Positions 1 through 10,586 of a DNA stretch of 64,000 bases are shown piece by piece. Source of the stretch: Actinomyces sp. S6-Spd3 (lineage in GTDB: Bacteria > Actinomycetota > Actinomycetes > Actinomycetales > Actinomycetaceae); contig NZ_JRMV01000281.1 of NCBI RefSeq assembly GCF_000758755.1, positions 44,800 through 108,799 of the forward strand, read 5' to 3'. The notes beneath the pieces were generated by a model. The model searched no databases, had not been told where the DNA came from, and saw only the letters and a list, made by a program, of their open reading frames with translations. Each line of letters opens with the position of its first letter. The stretch's first letter is position 1. Both the position numbers and the translations under genes were made by a program.

Positions 1-25
1 GAGAAGTGCCAGAAAAACGTGGAAT

Positions 26-1942
<1,917 letters not shown>

Positions 1943-1974
1943 GGTTCGTCCTCGCAGTGTTATGGGGAGAAAAC

Positions 1975-2550
1975 TTAGGCATTCCAGTGTGCGCGCAAGG
2001 CATCGCACACGGCGTTATAGGTTGAGTGATCGACGGTTGCACCTTCGCGGCGAACATCTGCAGGGGCGACGATGAGAAGGCGGTCCAAGCGCACCTGACT
2101 GGGACGTCCCTGCGAATCCCACGCGCCGGTGCCGATGGGGAACCAATAGCGTCCCCAATGTGCCTCTTGCTCGGCGTCCTTGCGGTGATCCTTAGAAGTG
2201 AGCTGTGCGACGACAAGGCCCTGAGATACTCGCGCAAGGACAACAACGGGACGATCCTTGCCTTGGCTGGGGTCATCTTCGTAGGAGACCCAGGTCCACA
2301 CGACTTCGCCCGGATCCGCGTCGCCATCGGGATTGGGAGCGTATTGGAAAGGTGGCAAGCCAAGCGTGCGCACGTCCCAGACCTTGTTTTCCTTTCCCGA
2401 GGCCGTGCGAGCCTTGGGTGAATGAGCCTGAGTTCCTGCGCTGCGGGAAGAAGATGAGCGTGAGCGGCGCTTCGATGAGCGCGTTTCATCTTGGACGCTC
2501 TGGCCTGCGGCCTGGATGAAAATCGCGAGAAGTCGCTTAATGAAGTCCAC
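1975..2550 (-). CDS. PemK/MazF-like protein
   Basis: A 191-residue protein starting at GTG 2550 with a GGAG site just upstream. The first 60 residues are Ser/Arg-rich and look disordered after a short hydrophobic N-terminus. The rest resembles the PemK/MazF fold as seen in actinobacterial homologues: WTWVSYEDDPSQGKDRPVVVLA is the usual GxExxxxRPVVVL-type strand region, followed by VVAQLTSKDHR and a C-terminal segment with VRLDRLLIV. MazF-type proteins are mRNA endoribonucleases, but no antitoxin gene is adjacent (the neighbour is the HerA-like ATPase), so a stand-alone housekeeping role is possible. The family call is fairly secure; the toxin function is inference. Confidence 0.65.
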   Translation of the reverse strand: MDFIKRLLAIFIQAAGQSVQDETRSSKRRSRSSSSRSAGTQAHSPKARTASGKENKVWDVRTLGLPPFQYAPNPDGDADPGEVVWTWVSYEDDPSQGKDRPVVVLARVSQGLVVAQLTSKDHRKDAEQEAHWGRYWFPIGTGAWDSQGRPSQVRLDRLLIVAPADVRREGATVDHSTYNAVCDALRAHWNA

Positions 2551-2603
2551 GTAGTCTCCAGGTGTGATGGAACAGTGATTTAAGTGTACGGGCAGTCCAA
2601 TGC

Positions 2604-3716
2604 TTATTCCGTGGCAAACGCGCGCGGGTGAATGCGTGCGGTTTCAAACCAGGCGCACTGGCCAGGGGCTAGTGGAGTATCAGACGCAATGGAAGTTGGC
2701 AGAACTCCCGTTGACACCAAGGGACGGTGTTCGGAAGGAACAAGAACGGTGGTATCTGATGTGTTGAAAACAACCAAAACCTGAGCACTCATGTGAACCA
2801 AGCAATCCGGACCAGCCCAGGGCAGGCCTCGTACATGGGCAAGAGAGCCCGTTCCCATTCCGTGCTCTTCGCGCGTACGCAAAGCTTGTTGGACCATCAA
2901 CACAAAGGAACTGGAAATGGTGTCTTTTGACGGCGAATCGAAATAAGTAGCTCCCGGAAGGGCTAGGGCGAAAAGAGTGCGTGCACGATGAATCTCACTG
3001 TCATCGTAGGGAAGCGCAGGCCAAGCGGCCACGTGCCCCACAGGGTCGCGGTTGGCGAAAGTATTCGCGATAGCATCGCACAGCTGCGGGTTCTTCCACT
3101 CGATGTCAAGAAGAGTGTCATTACGCAGGTGATGGAACCAGGATTCTTGAAGAATCTCTTGCAAATCCGAGTCGTCCATGTGGGGCAAACTTGAAGTCAG
3201 AATAGGCAAGGTATCAGTGTTAGCTACCTCGGCCATGACCACGCGCAAGAGATGCATGAACTCTCGGCGTTCAACTGAATCCGGCCCATAGTGAATGAAC
3301 GGCAGAGTCCCAAAGTCGATCCCGTCGACGCCTGCATCTACGCATGCTCGCACACGGCCAAGCAGAGTCGTCACCGTCTCATCGGCGGAGTAAGGACCGT
3401 TGAAATCGTAGGTATTCCAATCAGCTGAACCGGGAAGATGGACGATGATCTTGACACCGACCCTGTGAAAACGCTTGACCAGCGAAATAAGTTCTGGATT
3501 GACGCCCCAAATCATCTGGGGGATCGGAGAAAGCACGAGGGCATCAACGCCCACGCGAGCAAAGCGGATTGCCTCTTCGCTGAGCTGCTGAGCAAGATCA
3601 TGGTCAACGCGCCGGGGAATGCGGCAAATGACCGACGAATACCACCACGGATGAGTGCCTTTCCGGGCAGCATGGACGAGGGTAGTCACCACCTGAGTCC
3701 CGTTCGTTGAATGCAC
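2604..3716 (-). CDS. Degenerate alpha-amylase family (GH13-like) protein
   Basis: A 370-residue protein with the layout of a shortened GH13 (alpha-glucosidase/alpha-amylase) TIM barrel followed by a C-terminal beta domain. Recognisable elements are GVDALVLSPIPQ (the usual G-hDhhhLSPhh strand), GVKIIVHLPGSADW at the position of conserved region I (normally DxxxNH), and GVDGIDFGTLPF at region II (normally GFRxDA). The region III Glu and the region IV NHD are not evident, and the protein is about 200 residues shorter than active oligo-glucosidases. I therefore infer loss of the classical catalytic triad. Many actinobacteria encode such trimmed alpha-amylase family proteins with unknown function. 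It diverges from dgt across a short intergenic gap of 50 nt. Confidence 0.55.
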   Translation of the reverse strand: MHSTNGTQVVTTLVHAARKGTHPWWYSSVICRIPRRVDHDLAQQLSEEAIRFARVGVDALVLSPIPQMIWGVNPELISLVKRFHRVGVKIIVHLPGSADWNTYDFNGPYSADETVTTLLGRVRACVDAGVDGIDFGTLPFIHYGPDSVERREFMHLLRVVMAEVANTDTLPILTSSLPHMDDSDLQEILQESWFHHLRNDTLLDIEWKNPQLCDAIANTFANRDPVGHVAAWPALPYDDSEIHRARTLFALALPGATYFDSPSKDTISSSFVLMVQQALRTREEHGMGTGSLAHVRGLPWAGPDCLVHMSAQVLVVFNTSDTTVLVPSEHRPLVSTGVLPTSIASDTPLAPGQCAWFETARIHPRAFATE

Positions 3717-3754
3717 AACACCATCTTATGCAATGAAAGCCTTCAACAAACAGT

Positions 3755-3769
3755 TAGGCTTATCATGTG
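3755..3769 (+). promoter_or_regulatory. -10 hexamer and leaderless start of dgt
   Basis: TAGGCT (3755-3760) matches the actinobacterial TANNNT -10 pattern and is followed after exactly 6 nt by the GTG start at 3767. No Shine-Dalgarno sequence precedes the GTG. The geometry implies that transcription starts at or next to the start codon. Confidence 0.55.
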
Positions 3770-5029
3770 AACACTTCCCCTGCCTACGTGCCCAGCGATT
3801 GTGAGCGTTTCGTCCCAGAGACAGCGAAATCCAGATCTCGGACAGATTTCGAACGCGACCGTGCGCGAGTACTTCACTCTTCGGCTCTGCGACGTTTAGG
3901 GGAGAAAACACAGGTCCTTGGGCCAACGTCGGATGATTTTGTTCGAACCCGCCTCACTCACTCGCTCGAAGTTGCCCAAGTGGGCCGCGAGTTAGGCAAA
4001 GAACTGGGCGCAGACCCGGATGTGGTGGACGCGGCCTGTCTTTCCCACGATTTAGGCCACCCACCCTTTGGGCACAACGGCGAACTTGCGCTCAACGAGT
4101 TGGCTCGTGAGATCGGTGGTTTTGAAGGAAACGCGCAGACCTTGAGAATCGTCGCACGCTTGGAACCCAAAGTTCTTGGCAAAGACGGGCCGGCAGGTCT
4201 GAACCTGACGCGTGCCACCTTGGATGCGATCTGCAAATACCCGTGGGCGAGGGGCGAAGGCCCAGACCCCGTTAAATCCCAACGTAAATTCTCCGTCTAC
4301 GAGGACGACCGTCCGACTTTCGACTGGATGCGCCAAGGAATCCCCGCGGGCAGGCGCTGCCTCGAAGCTCAAATCATGGATCTTTCTGACGACATTGCGT
4401 ACTCGGTTCATGACATGGAAGACGCTGTTGCAACGGGGAAGATGGACCTTGAACGCCTATGCAGCGATTCCCATACCCAAGGGGTCATTGAATCCACCAT
4501 GAAGTGGTATGGCACATCGATCTGCGAAGACGATCTTTACCGCGCTTTCGAGCGTTTGGTGACCATGCCCGAATGGATGGGGTCTTTCAGCGGCTCCTAC
4601 GCTGATTTGGCTGCCCTCAAGGACTTGACCAGCGAGCTGATCGGGCGCTTCTCCAACGCAACGGTCGCGGCGACCCGCCAGGTCGCAGGAGACCAGCCCC
4701 TGGGGCGCTACCTCGCCGAGCTCGTCGTCCCAGCCAATACTCGCGCGGAAATCCAGGTCCTCAAGGGCATGGCGGTCCACTACGTCATGAGTCCGCGCGA
4801 AAGCGAACCCGTGTACTACCAGCAGCGCACGCTCCTCAACGACCTGGTTGATGCTCTTGTCAATGCTGGCCCCGAATATCTTGAACCGCCTTTTGCCGCT
4901 CAATGGCGCGCAACCACGGACGAGGGACAACGCCTACGAGTCGTTATCGACCAAGTCGCCTCGTTGACCGATATCTCCGCCTCACGCTGGCACGCGCGCA
5001 TGTGTGGAATGCTGTCCTCACAGCTCTGA
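3767..5029 (+). CDS. dgt: Deoxyguanosinetriphosphate triphosphohydrolase-like protein
   Basis: A 420-residue HD-domain dNTP triphosphohydrolase, which cleaves dNTPs to the deoxynucleoside and triphosphate and so controls dNTP pools. The HD signature is clear: RLTHSLEV for the first His, then CLSHDLGHPPFGHNGE, with ILSDDIAYSVHD-type residues (DLSDDIAYSVHDMED) supplying the later Asp. An N-terminal RDRARVLHSSALRRLGEKTQV stretch is also typical of the bacterial Dgt family. The start is GTG 3767 in an apparently leaderless transcript. The dgt-dnaG order is common in actinobacteria and links nucleotide pools with replication priming. Length is normal for the family. Confidence 0.92.
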   Translation: MNTSPAYVPSDCERFVPETAKSRSRTDFERDRARVLHSSALRRLGEKTQVLGPTSDDFVRTRLTHSLEVAQVGRELGKELGADPDVVDAACLSHDLGHPPFGHNGELALNELAREIGGFEGNAQTLRIVARLEPKVLGKDGPAGLNLTRATLDAICKYPWARGEGPDPVKSQRKFSVYEDDRPTFDWMRQGIPAGRRCLEAQIMDLSDDIAYSVHDMEDAVATGKMDLERLCSDSHTQGVIESTMKWYGTSICEDDLYRAFERLVTMPEWMGSFSGSYADLAALKDLTSELIGRFSNATVAATRQVAGDQPLGRYLAELVVPANTRAEIQVLKGMAVHYVMSPRESEPVYYQQRTLLNDLVDALVNAGPEYLEPPFAAQWRATTDEGQRLRVVIDQVASLTDISASRWHARMCGMLSSQL

Positions 5030-5090
5030 GAAGCGAGATCGGGGTGGCCGACGCCATCCACATCTTTCTGCTAGAAAAGTGTCCACTCGC

Positions 5091-5105
5091 TAAACTGAAC
5101 TCATG
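5091..5105 (+). promoter_or_regulatory. -10 hexamer and leaderless start of dnaG
   Basis: TAAACT (5091-5096), 6 nt, then ATG 5103, with no ribosome-binding site in between. It has the same geometry as dgt and several other genes in the window, so dnaG can be transcribed separately from dgt. Confidence 0.5.
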
Positions 5106-7064
5106 GCCGGCCTGATCCTCAAAGAAGACATCGCCGCCGTACGTGATGCTTCGCGCATCGAAGAAATCGTCGGCGAGCGAGTTGCCCTGCGCCCCGCAGG
5201 CGTCGATTCTTTAAAAGGATTGTGCCCTTTCCACGACGAACGCACGCCCTCGTTCCACGTCCGCCCCTCCCAAGGTTTTTGGCATTGCTTTGGCTGCGGC
5301 GAAGGCGGGGACGTCATCAGTTTCGTACAAAAAGTTGATTCTCTTTCCTTCACCGAGGCCGTGGAAGCCTTGGCCCTCAAAGCTGGGATCACTTTGCGTT
5401 ACGAGGCCGCGGGCAGCGGAACCCTACGCCGCGAAGAACCCGGTCGCCGTCAGCGGCTCCTTGACGCGCACCGCGTCGCCGAAGAGTTCTACCAGGCGCA
5501 GCTCTCTTCCCCAGAAGCCCACGAAGGACGTCGTTTCCTTGGCCAGAGAGGCTTCGATGAAGCGACCTGTCGTCACTTCGGAATCGGCTATTCGCCCAGC
5601 TCATGGGATGCGCTTACCCGCCACCTGCGGTCCAAGGGCTTTACCGATCAAGAAATCGAGATTGCAGGACTTGCAACTCGCGGAAACCGCGGACTCTATG
5701 ATCGTTTCCGCGGCAGACTTATGTGGCCAATCCGTGACATTACGGGTGCGACGATCGGCTTTGGCGCTAGGCGTTTGAACGATGAGGACAAGGATTCTCC
5801 GAAGTACCTCAACACCCCGGAAACCCCGATCTATCACAAGTCTCAAGTCCTCTATGGCCTCGATCTTGCGAAGAAAGAAATTACACGAAACCGCAAGGTC
5901 GTTATCGTCGAAGGCTACACGGACGTCATGGCTGCCCACGCCGCCGGTGTGGGATATGCGGTCGCAAGCTGCGGTACCGCTTTCGGTGAAGACCACGTAA
6001 AAATCGTCCGGCGCCTGTTGGGAGATAGCGCGGACAGTGCCGCTGGAGTTGTCCTCAGCAATGGGAAAACCCACGGCGGAGAAGTGATCTTCACCTTCGA
6101 TGGTGACGCGGCGGGACAAAAAGCTGCGCTTCGTGCTTTCGAAATGGACCAGAACTTCGCAGCCCAGACTTTCGTCGCGGTGGAACCCAATGGCATGGAC
6201 CCCTGCGAGCTCCGCATGGCTCAAGGAGAGCGCGCCGTTGTGGAGTTGGTGAACTCTCGGACGCCGCTTTTTGAGTTTGTTATCCGTTCGGTTCTGCGCC
6301 AGCTCGATTTGCGCACCGCAGAAGGGCGCGTGAAAGCCCTACGTGCGGCGGCTCCCGTAGTTGCTCGCATCCGCGACCACGCGCTCCAACGCGAGTACAC
6401 GCGTTCGCTCGCGGGGTGGATCGGCATGGATATTTCCGAGGTCTCGCGTGCGGTTCGCTCAAGCGCACACTCGCGCCCGGCCTCGTACGGGGGAAGGGGA
6501 GCGCCCGTGGAAACTCCGCAGCCCGCTCCCGTGCGGCGAGGCCCCGAGGACCCGGTTTCTCGAATCGAGCGCCAAGCCCTTGAAGCACTCATTCAATACC
6601 CCATGTATGTGGTGGGGTCGGGCTTTGAAGAACTCGGGGGAGAGGCATTTTCTGTCCCCTCCTACCGTGCGGTTCACGATGCGATCCGCGCGGCAGGGGG
6701 ATTGGATGCTTTTGTGAAGGTTCTTCGCCAAGCAGAAGAACACTTCGGGAAGGGCGCCAAGGCAGTCCAGGCAGCAACACGTGCCTTCGTCGATGATGTT
6801 CGCGCGCTCATGATTCCCGAGGTCGCAGCCGTGTTGGTGGAATTAGCAGTTGCGCCGCTCCCTCAAGACCGCGAGGACCAACTTCGCGCGTACTGCAGGG
6901 GAGCGATGGGTGCAATGGTCCGCCTCGATGTCACAAGGCGCCTGGCGGATGCGAATGCGAACCTTCAACGCCTGAGCGAAGATGATCCCCAATACACCCA
7001 GGCATTCCGAGAACTCATGCGCCTCGAAGAAGTGCGCCAGCGTTTCACCGAGCGTGCACAGTAA
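5103..7064 (+). CDS. dnaG: DNA primase DnaG
   Basis: A 653-residue bacterial primase, which makes RNA primers at the replication fork in partnership with DnaB helicase. The N-terminal CHC2 zinc ribbon has Cys41, His44, Cys62 and Cys65 (CPFHDERTPSFH and HCFGCGEGGD). The catalytic core follows, with a TOPRIM domain showing VIVEGYTD near residue 268 and FTFDGDAAGQ near residue 333. A Pro/Arg-rich linker around residues 455-485 separates the core from the C-terminal helicase-binding domain. It lies downstream of dgt with a leaderless start and converges on the next gene with only 8 nt between the stops. Confidence 0.97.
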   Translation: MAGLILKEDIAAVRDASRIEEIVGERVALRPAGVDSLKGLCPFHDERTPSFHVRPSQGFWHCFGCGEGGDVISFVQKVDSLSFTEAVEALALKAGITLRYEAAGSGTLRREEPGRRQRLLDAHRVAEEFYQAQLSSPEAHEGRRFLGQRGFDEATCRHFGIGYSPSSWDALTRHLRSKGFTDQEIEIAGLATRGNRGLYDRFRGRLMWPIRDITGATIGFGARRLNDEDKDSPKYLNTPETPIYHKSQVLYGLDLAKKEITRNRKVVIVEGYTDVMAAHAAGVGYAVASCGTAFGEDHVKIVRRLLGDSADSAAGVVLSNGKTHGGEVIFTFDGDAAGQKAALRAFEMDQNFAAQTFVAVEPNGMDPCELRMAQGERAVVELVNSRTPLFEFVIRSVLRQLDLRTAEGRVKALRAAAPVVARIRDHALQREYTRSLAGWIGMDISEVSRAVRSSAHSRPASYGGRGAPVETPQPAPVRRGPEDPVSRIERQALEALIQYPMYVVGSGFEELGGEAFSVPSYRAVHDAIRAAGGLDAFVKVLRQAEEHFGKGAKAVQAATRAFVDDVRALMIPEVAAVLVELAVAPLPQDREDQLRAYCRGAMGAMVRLDVTRRLADANANLQRLSEDDPQYTQAFRELMRLEEVRQRFTERAQ

Positions 7065-7072
7065 CTCTTGGG

Positions 7073-7555
7073 CTACTCCAAACCGACGCTTTCACGCAGC
7101 TGTTTTTCAAGGGAATGTGCAAGCTCCATCGCCTCGTCATCAAGCCTTCCGCGTGCTGCAAGAACAGAAAACAACTCTCCATCCTCACGCTTGCGAATCT
7201 GCGCGGTAATCACCGCACCATTTGGAGCTTTCACGCTGCGAACCAGAACCTGAGTGCGATTGACCTTCTCGCTGATGTTTTCCATAAAAGGACGCATCGG
7301 AGAATGCGAAGAATGAACAACTAGAGGAGAACGTGCCGGATCAACCCAGTTCACGCTCAACTCCTGTTTTTCGCCCTCCCAGCGAGCGCTCTGAACCTCG
7401 TACCACATCGCCGAATCAGTGACTTCACCTTCACGGATCATGATCAAGGCATAGCGCCCCGAAACGAGGATTGCCCCGTCATCGAGCTCAATATGGAGCG
7501 CATCCGCGTCCCCGCGGGGGAGCAGATCACGATAATCGGCAAGTCCCGAGCTCAT
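7073..7555 (-). CDS. Conserved hypothetical protein next to DUF4439 lipoprotein
   Basis: A 160-residue soluble protein without a signal peptide or membrane segment. I do not recognise the family. The sequence alternates short beta-like segments and ends in an amphipathic helix. Its start ATG overlaps the stop of the upstream lipoprotein gene by 4 nt (ATGA), so the two are translationally coupled and probably act together. No catalytic motif is visible. Confidence 0.7.
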   Translation of the reverse strand: MSSGLADYRDLLPRGDADALHIELDDGAILVSGRYALIMIREGEVTDSAMWYEVQSARWEGEKQELSVNWVDPARSPLVVHSSHSPMRPFMENISEKVNRTQVLVRSVKAPNGAVITAQIRKREDGELFSVLAARGRLDDEAMELAHSLEKQLRESVGLE

Positions 7556-8559
7556 TGAAGCGTCACCACCGCCGGGAAAGTAACGGTCGGAGCACCAGCC
7601 CAGAGACGAAGATCGTCGAGGGCGGCTTGAACGCCGAAAAGACGAACATCTTGTGAGTCGGACTGGAGCAGGTTGACATCGGCGCGAAGGCTGGCCTGGG
7701 CAAGATCAGAAGGCGAGGTGTTCGTAAGAGAACAACGCAATTGGCGCGAATCCTTGCTCCCACGTTCCAGAGAGCGCGAGGCGCGATCAAGGAGAGCGTT
7801 CTCAATGGTCTCGGCCTCGTAGAAGTCGGCGGTGTGGACCGCAGACTTGGGCAGAGTCTGTGCGATGCAGTCCCAGCTCGCGGTAGAAGCGGCGGCCTCG
7901 TCGGAAGACGAAAAAGCAGAGGTTGTTTGCGAGACCTGGGGGAGCGTCAGGTCGGAGGAAGCGCCCTGGCGGACGAGCCAATTGGGGGAGGCGCCTGTGG
8001 CCTGGGTGAATCGTTGGGCGAGGGCATCAACGCCCTGATCGCCCGCATCTATGTCGATCGCGTAGGCCTGAGCCAATTGCACTGCCGAGGCGTAGCGTCC
8101 CAGTGCGACTGCGCTCAGTTGGCGCGATTGCTCAGGAGAGGAAGTCGTGGGGTTGCTGGCTGCACGCAGGTCCCGGCGAGCCGAGATCACGAGCCACGAA
8201 ATGAATTCTTCGATCCTGTAAGGGGCTTCGGCAACCTCTTCAGGCTGGGGAAGATTGGCAGTGTTCTCCTGATCCTTCCAGGGGTCCCATACTCCACCGA
8301 GGAAATCCAAGCGTTGCTGCGAACTCTGCGCAAGGGCCTCAAGAGAAGACGCGCAGGAGGAACACTCGCTTGCAAGTGCAGCGAGGGAATGCGCACGCTG
8401 GGCCGCGGCGGCCTCGGTCCTTGCCGAAGCATCGCGGGAAAGTGCGAAACCGGTCAATGCGGGCAAATGGGTGGCGGAAGATTCCAGGTGGATTCCGCAT
8501 GCCCCCAAGGACATGCTGAGGACAGCAATACACGCAGTGAAGAGTTTCGGGTGTTTCAC
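7552..8559 (-). CDS. DUF4439-type lipoprotein
   Basis: A 335-residue putative lipoprotein with a GTG start at 8559. The N-terminus carries a basic region, a hydrophobic stretch and a lipobox-like LGAC, with the lipidation Cys at about residue 21. The mature part is helix-rich and Ala/Ser/Gln-rich, with a ferritin-like DUF4439 character in its C-terminal half. Genes of this kind commonly lie divergent from rimP in actinobacteria, as here. The function is unknown. It is coupled to the downstream 160-residue gene by a 4-nt overlap. Confidence 0.65.
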   Translation of the reverse strand: MKHPKLFTACIAVLSMSLGACGIHLESSATHLPALTGFALSRDASARTEAAAAQRAHSLAALASECSSCASSLEALAQSSQQRLDFLGGVWDPWKDQENTANLPQPEEVAEAPYRIEEFISWLVISARRDLRAASNPTTSSPEQSRQLSAVALGRYASAVQLAQAYAIDIDAGDQGVDALAQRFTQATGASPNWLVRQGASSDLTLPQVSQTTSAFSSSDEAAASTASWDCIAQTLPKSAVHTADFYEAETIENALLDRASRSLERGSKDSRQLRCSLTNTSPSDLAQASLRADVNLLQSDSQDVRLFGVQAALDDLRLWAGAPTVTFPAVVTLQ

Positions 8560-8629
8560 AACAACATCATCCCATGGTCAAAAGACGAGTACGATTGCCT
8601 AGAATACCGTGTCGCGTGAAGGAGTGAAG

Positions 8630-9100
8630 GTGGCACCCACACAGATTGAAGAACAGGTCCGTGCGCTGGTCGAAGGTATCGTCACCCAAGCGGGGGCGCA
8701 GCTTGACGCGGTAACGATCCTCAAACAAAACGGGGATTTGGTGTGTCGTATCACCGTTGAAGAGCCCCTTGGTGCGGAGCGTCTGTCTTCTGATGCTCTT
8801 GCTGAAATCTCGCGGGCAATCTCCAAAGCCATGGATTCAGCGGACCCGATCTCGGATGCCTACATGCTGGAAGTATCTACTCCCGGTCTTGAACGAGAGC
8901 TGAAGAAGCCTGAACACTGGATGCGTCAGATCGGCGGACTTGTCAGCGTGAAATTGCGCAACGGTGACAAGGTCGTGGGACGAGTCAGCCAGGCGGACGA
9001 GAAAAGCGCTACTGTAGATACCGGCGCTGAAAGCCACACAATTGCATATGACGAGATCAAGAAGGCGCGTTCGCGCGTCGACTTCGGCTCGTGGGAATGA
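8630..9100 (+). CDS. rimP: Ribosome maturation factor RimP
   Basis: A 156-residue RimP, required for maturation of the 30S subunit. Motifs fit the family: an N-terminal domain with ISRAISKAMDSADPISDAYMLEVSTPGLERELKKPEHW (the YxLEVSSPGLxRPL region) and a C-terminal SH3-like domain with KLRNGDKVVGRVS. The start is GTG 8630, which has AGGAG 5-7 nt upstream; an earlier in-frame GTG at 8609 lacks such a site. It opens the rimP-nusA-ylxR-infB operon typical of bacteria. Confidence 0.92.
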   Translation: MAPTQIEEQVRALVEGIVTQAGAQLDAVTILKQNGDLVCRITVEEPLGAERLSSDALAEISRAISKAMDSADPISDAYMLEVSTPGLERELKKPEHWMRQIGGLVSVKLRNGDKVVGRVSQADEKSATVDTGAESHTIAYDEIKKARSRVDFGSWE

Positions 9101-9108
9101 GGGACGCT

Positions 9109-10161
9109 ATGGAAATCGATATGACCGCCCTGCGGATGGTCGAACACGAGAAGGGGGTATCGCTCGATACCCTGGTTGATGCCATCGAAGAAGCGCTACT
9201 CAAGGCCTACCACAACATCCCCGGTGCGATTTCAAAGGCTCGCATCGAAATTGATAAGCGCACCGGCCGCGTCACCGTGATGGCCACCGAAGAAGACGAC
9301 GATGGTAACCCCATCGGAGAATTTGACGACACCCCGAAGAACTTTGGCCGCATCGCCCAGTCCACAGCGCGTTCGGTCATTATGCAGCGCCTGCGTGACG
9401 CCGATGATCAGCGCGTCCTGGGTGACTTTGCTGGCAAGACTGGCCAGATCGTTACCGGTGTCGTTCAGCAGTCCCGTGACTCGCGTATGACGATCGTGAA
9501 GCTGGCTGATGATTTCGAGGCCGTTCTTCCCGATTCGGAAAAGGTTCCCGGCGAGGATTACTCCCACGGCACCCGCCTGCGTGCGCTCATTGTTTCCGTC
9601 GAGCGCACTGACCGCGGTGCTCGCATCACCTTGTCGCGCACTCACCCCGGTCTCGTCAAGGGTCTTTTTGAGCGCGAGGTTCCCGAAATTCAGGAGGGAC
9701 TGGTCCGCATTAAGGCGATTGCTCGCGAAGCTGGACACCGCTCGAAGATCGCTGTTTTGGCAACCCGTGAGGGTGTTAACGCCAAGGGCGCCTGCATTGG
9801 CCCCATGGGTTCGCGTGTGCGTGCAGTTATGAACGAACTGGGTGGGGAAAAGATTGACATCGTCGATTGGTCAGAGGATCCGGCGCGTTTCGTTGCTAAC
9901 TCTTTGTCTCCGGCTCGCGTGTCCCGCGTGGTTGTTCACTCTGTTGAACAGCGCACTGCCACTGCGATTGTCCCCGACTTCCAGCTTTCGCTGGCTATCG
10001 GTAAGGAAGGCCAGAACGCACGCCTCGCGGCACGCCTGACGGACTTCCACATCGATATTCACTCGGACACCGAAAACGGTGAAGAAGCACTGGCGTCGCG
10101 TTCGTCCACTCCTGATGACGTGATCAGTCGCTCACAATCCGATGACTTGGATGAGGACTGA
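9109..10161 (+). CDS. nusA: Transcription termination/antitermination factor NusA
   Basis: A 350-residue NusA, which binds RNA polymerase and modulates pausing, termination and antitermination. The domain order is an N-terminal polymerase-binding domain, an S1 domain (GQIVTGVVQQSRDSRMTIVK) and two KH domains (KIAVLATREGVNAKGACIGPMGSRV and PDFQLSLAIGKEGQNARLAARLT). Like other actinobacterial NusA proteins it lacks the C-terminal acidic repeats of the E. coli protein. The start at ATG 9109 has GAGGG upstream. It overlaps or closely abuts ylxR and belongs to the rimP-infB operon. Confidence 0.95.
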   Translation: MEIDMTALRMVEHEKGVSLDTLVDAIEEALLKAYHNIPGAISKARIEIDKRTGRVTVMATEEDDDGNPIGEFDDTPKNFGRIAQSTARSVIMQRLRDADDQRVLGDFAGKTGQIVTGVVQQSRDSRMTIVKLADDFEAVLPDSEKVPGEDYSHGTRLRALIVSVERTDRGARITLSRTHPGLVKGLFEREVPEIQEGLVRIKAIAREAGHRSKIAVLATREGVNAKGACIGPMGSRVRAVMNELGGEKIDIVDWSEDPARFVANSLSPARVSRVVVHSVEQRTATAIVPDFQLSLAIGKEGQNARLAARLTDFHIDIHSDTENGEEALASRSSTPDDVISRSQSDDLDED

Positions 10162-10180
10162 CTCAGCTAAGCTTGAAGGC

Positions 10181-10477
10181 GTGTCTCAATCCACTTCTAT
10201 GCTTCGCACCTGTGTGGGTTGTGGAATACGCGCGCAACGTTCGGAGTTGATCCGTGTCGTTGCCTCTACCGACGGACATCTCCACGTTGATGCCCGTCGT
10301 CAACTTCCCGGTCGGGGAGCGTGGTTTCATCCCGAAGCTCGCTGCCTAGACCTTGCTCGCACCAGGCGGGCGATGGGGCGTTCGCTGCGACGAACGGTCG
10401 ACATGACCGACCAGCAGTGGAAGGCCTTGGGGGAGGCCATTCTGTCAGCGGCGCACAGGGCGCCGGACAACGAGTAG
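10181..10477 (+). CDS. YlxR family (DUF448) RNA-binding protein
   Basis: A small basic protein with the YlxR signature LRTCVGCGIRAQRSELIRVV followed by LPGRGAWFHPEARCL. YlxR (RnpM in some Firmicutes) binds RNA and has been linked to RNase P modulation. It sits between nusA and infB, the canonical location. The start is uncertain: GTG 10181 or ATG 10199 both keep the conserved core, while an earlier start would overlap nusA. Confidence 0.85.
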   Translation: MSQSTSMLRTCVGCGIRAQRSELIRVVASTDGHLHVDARRQLPGRGAWFHPEARCLDLARTRRAMGRSLRRTVDMTDQQWKALGEAILSAAHRAPDNE

Positions 10478-10586
10478 CGAAAGCGGGTTGAAAGCCCATG
10501 GGCACCCGATGAGTACCCAGCGATGAGCTGCCTGCAATATCAGTGATACGTCTCCGTTTCGGGGACGTTCCCGAACAAGGAGAAAA

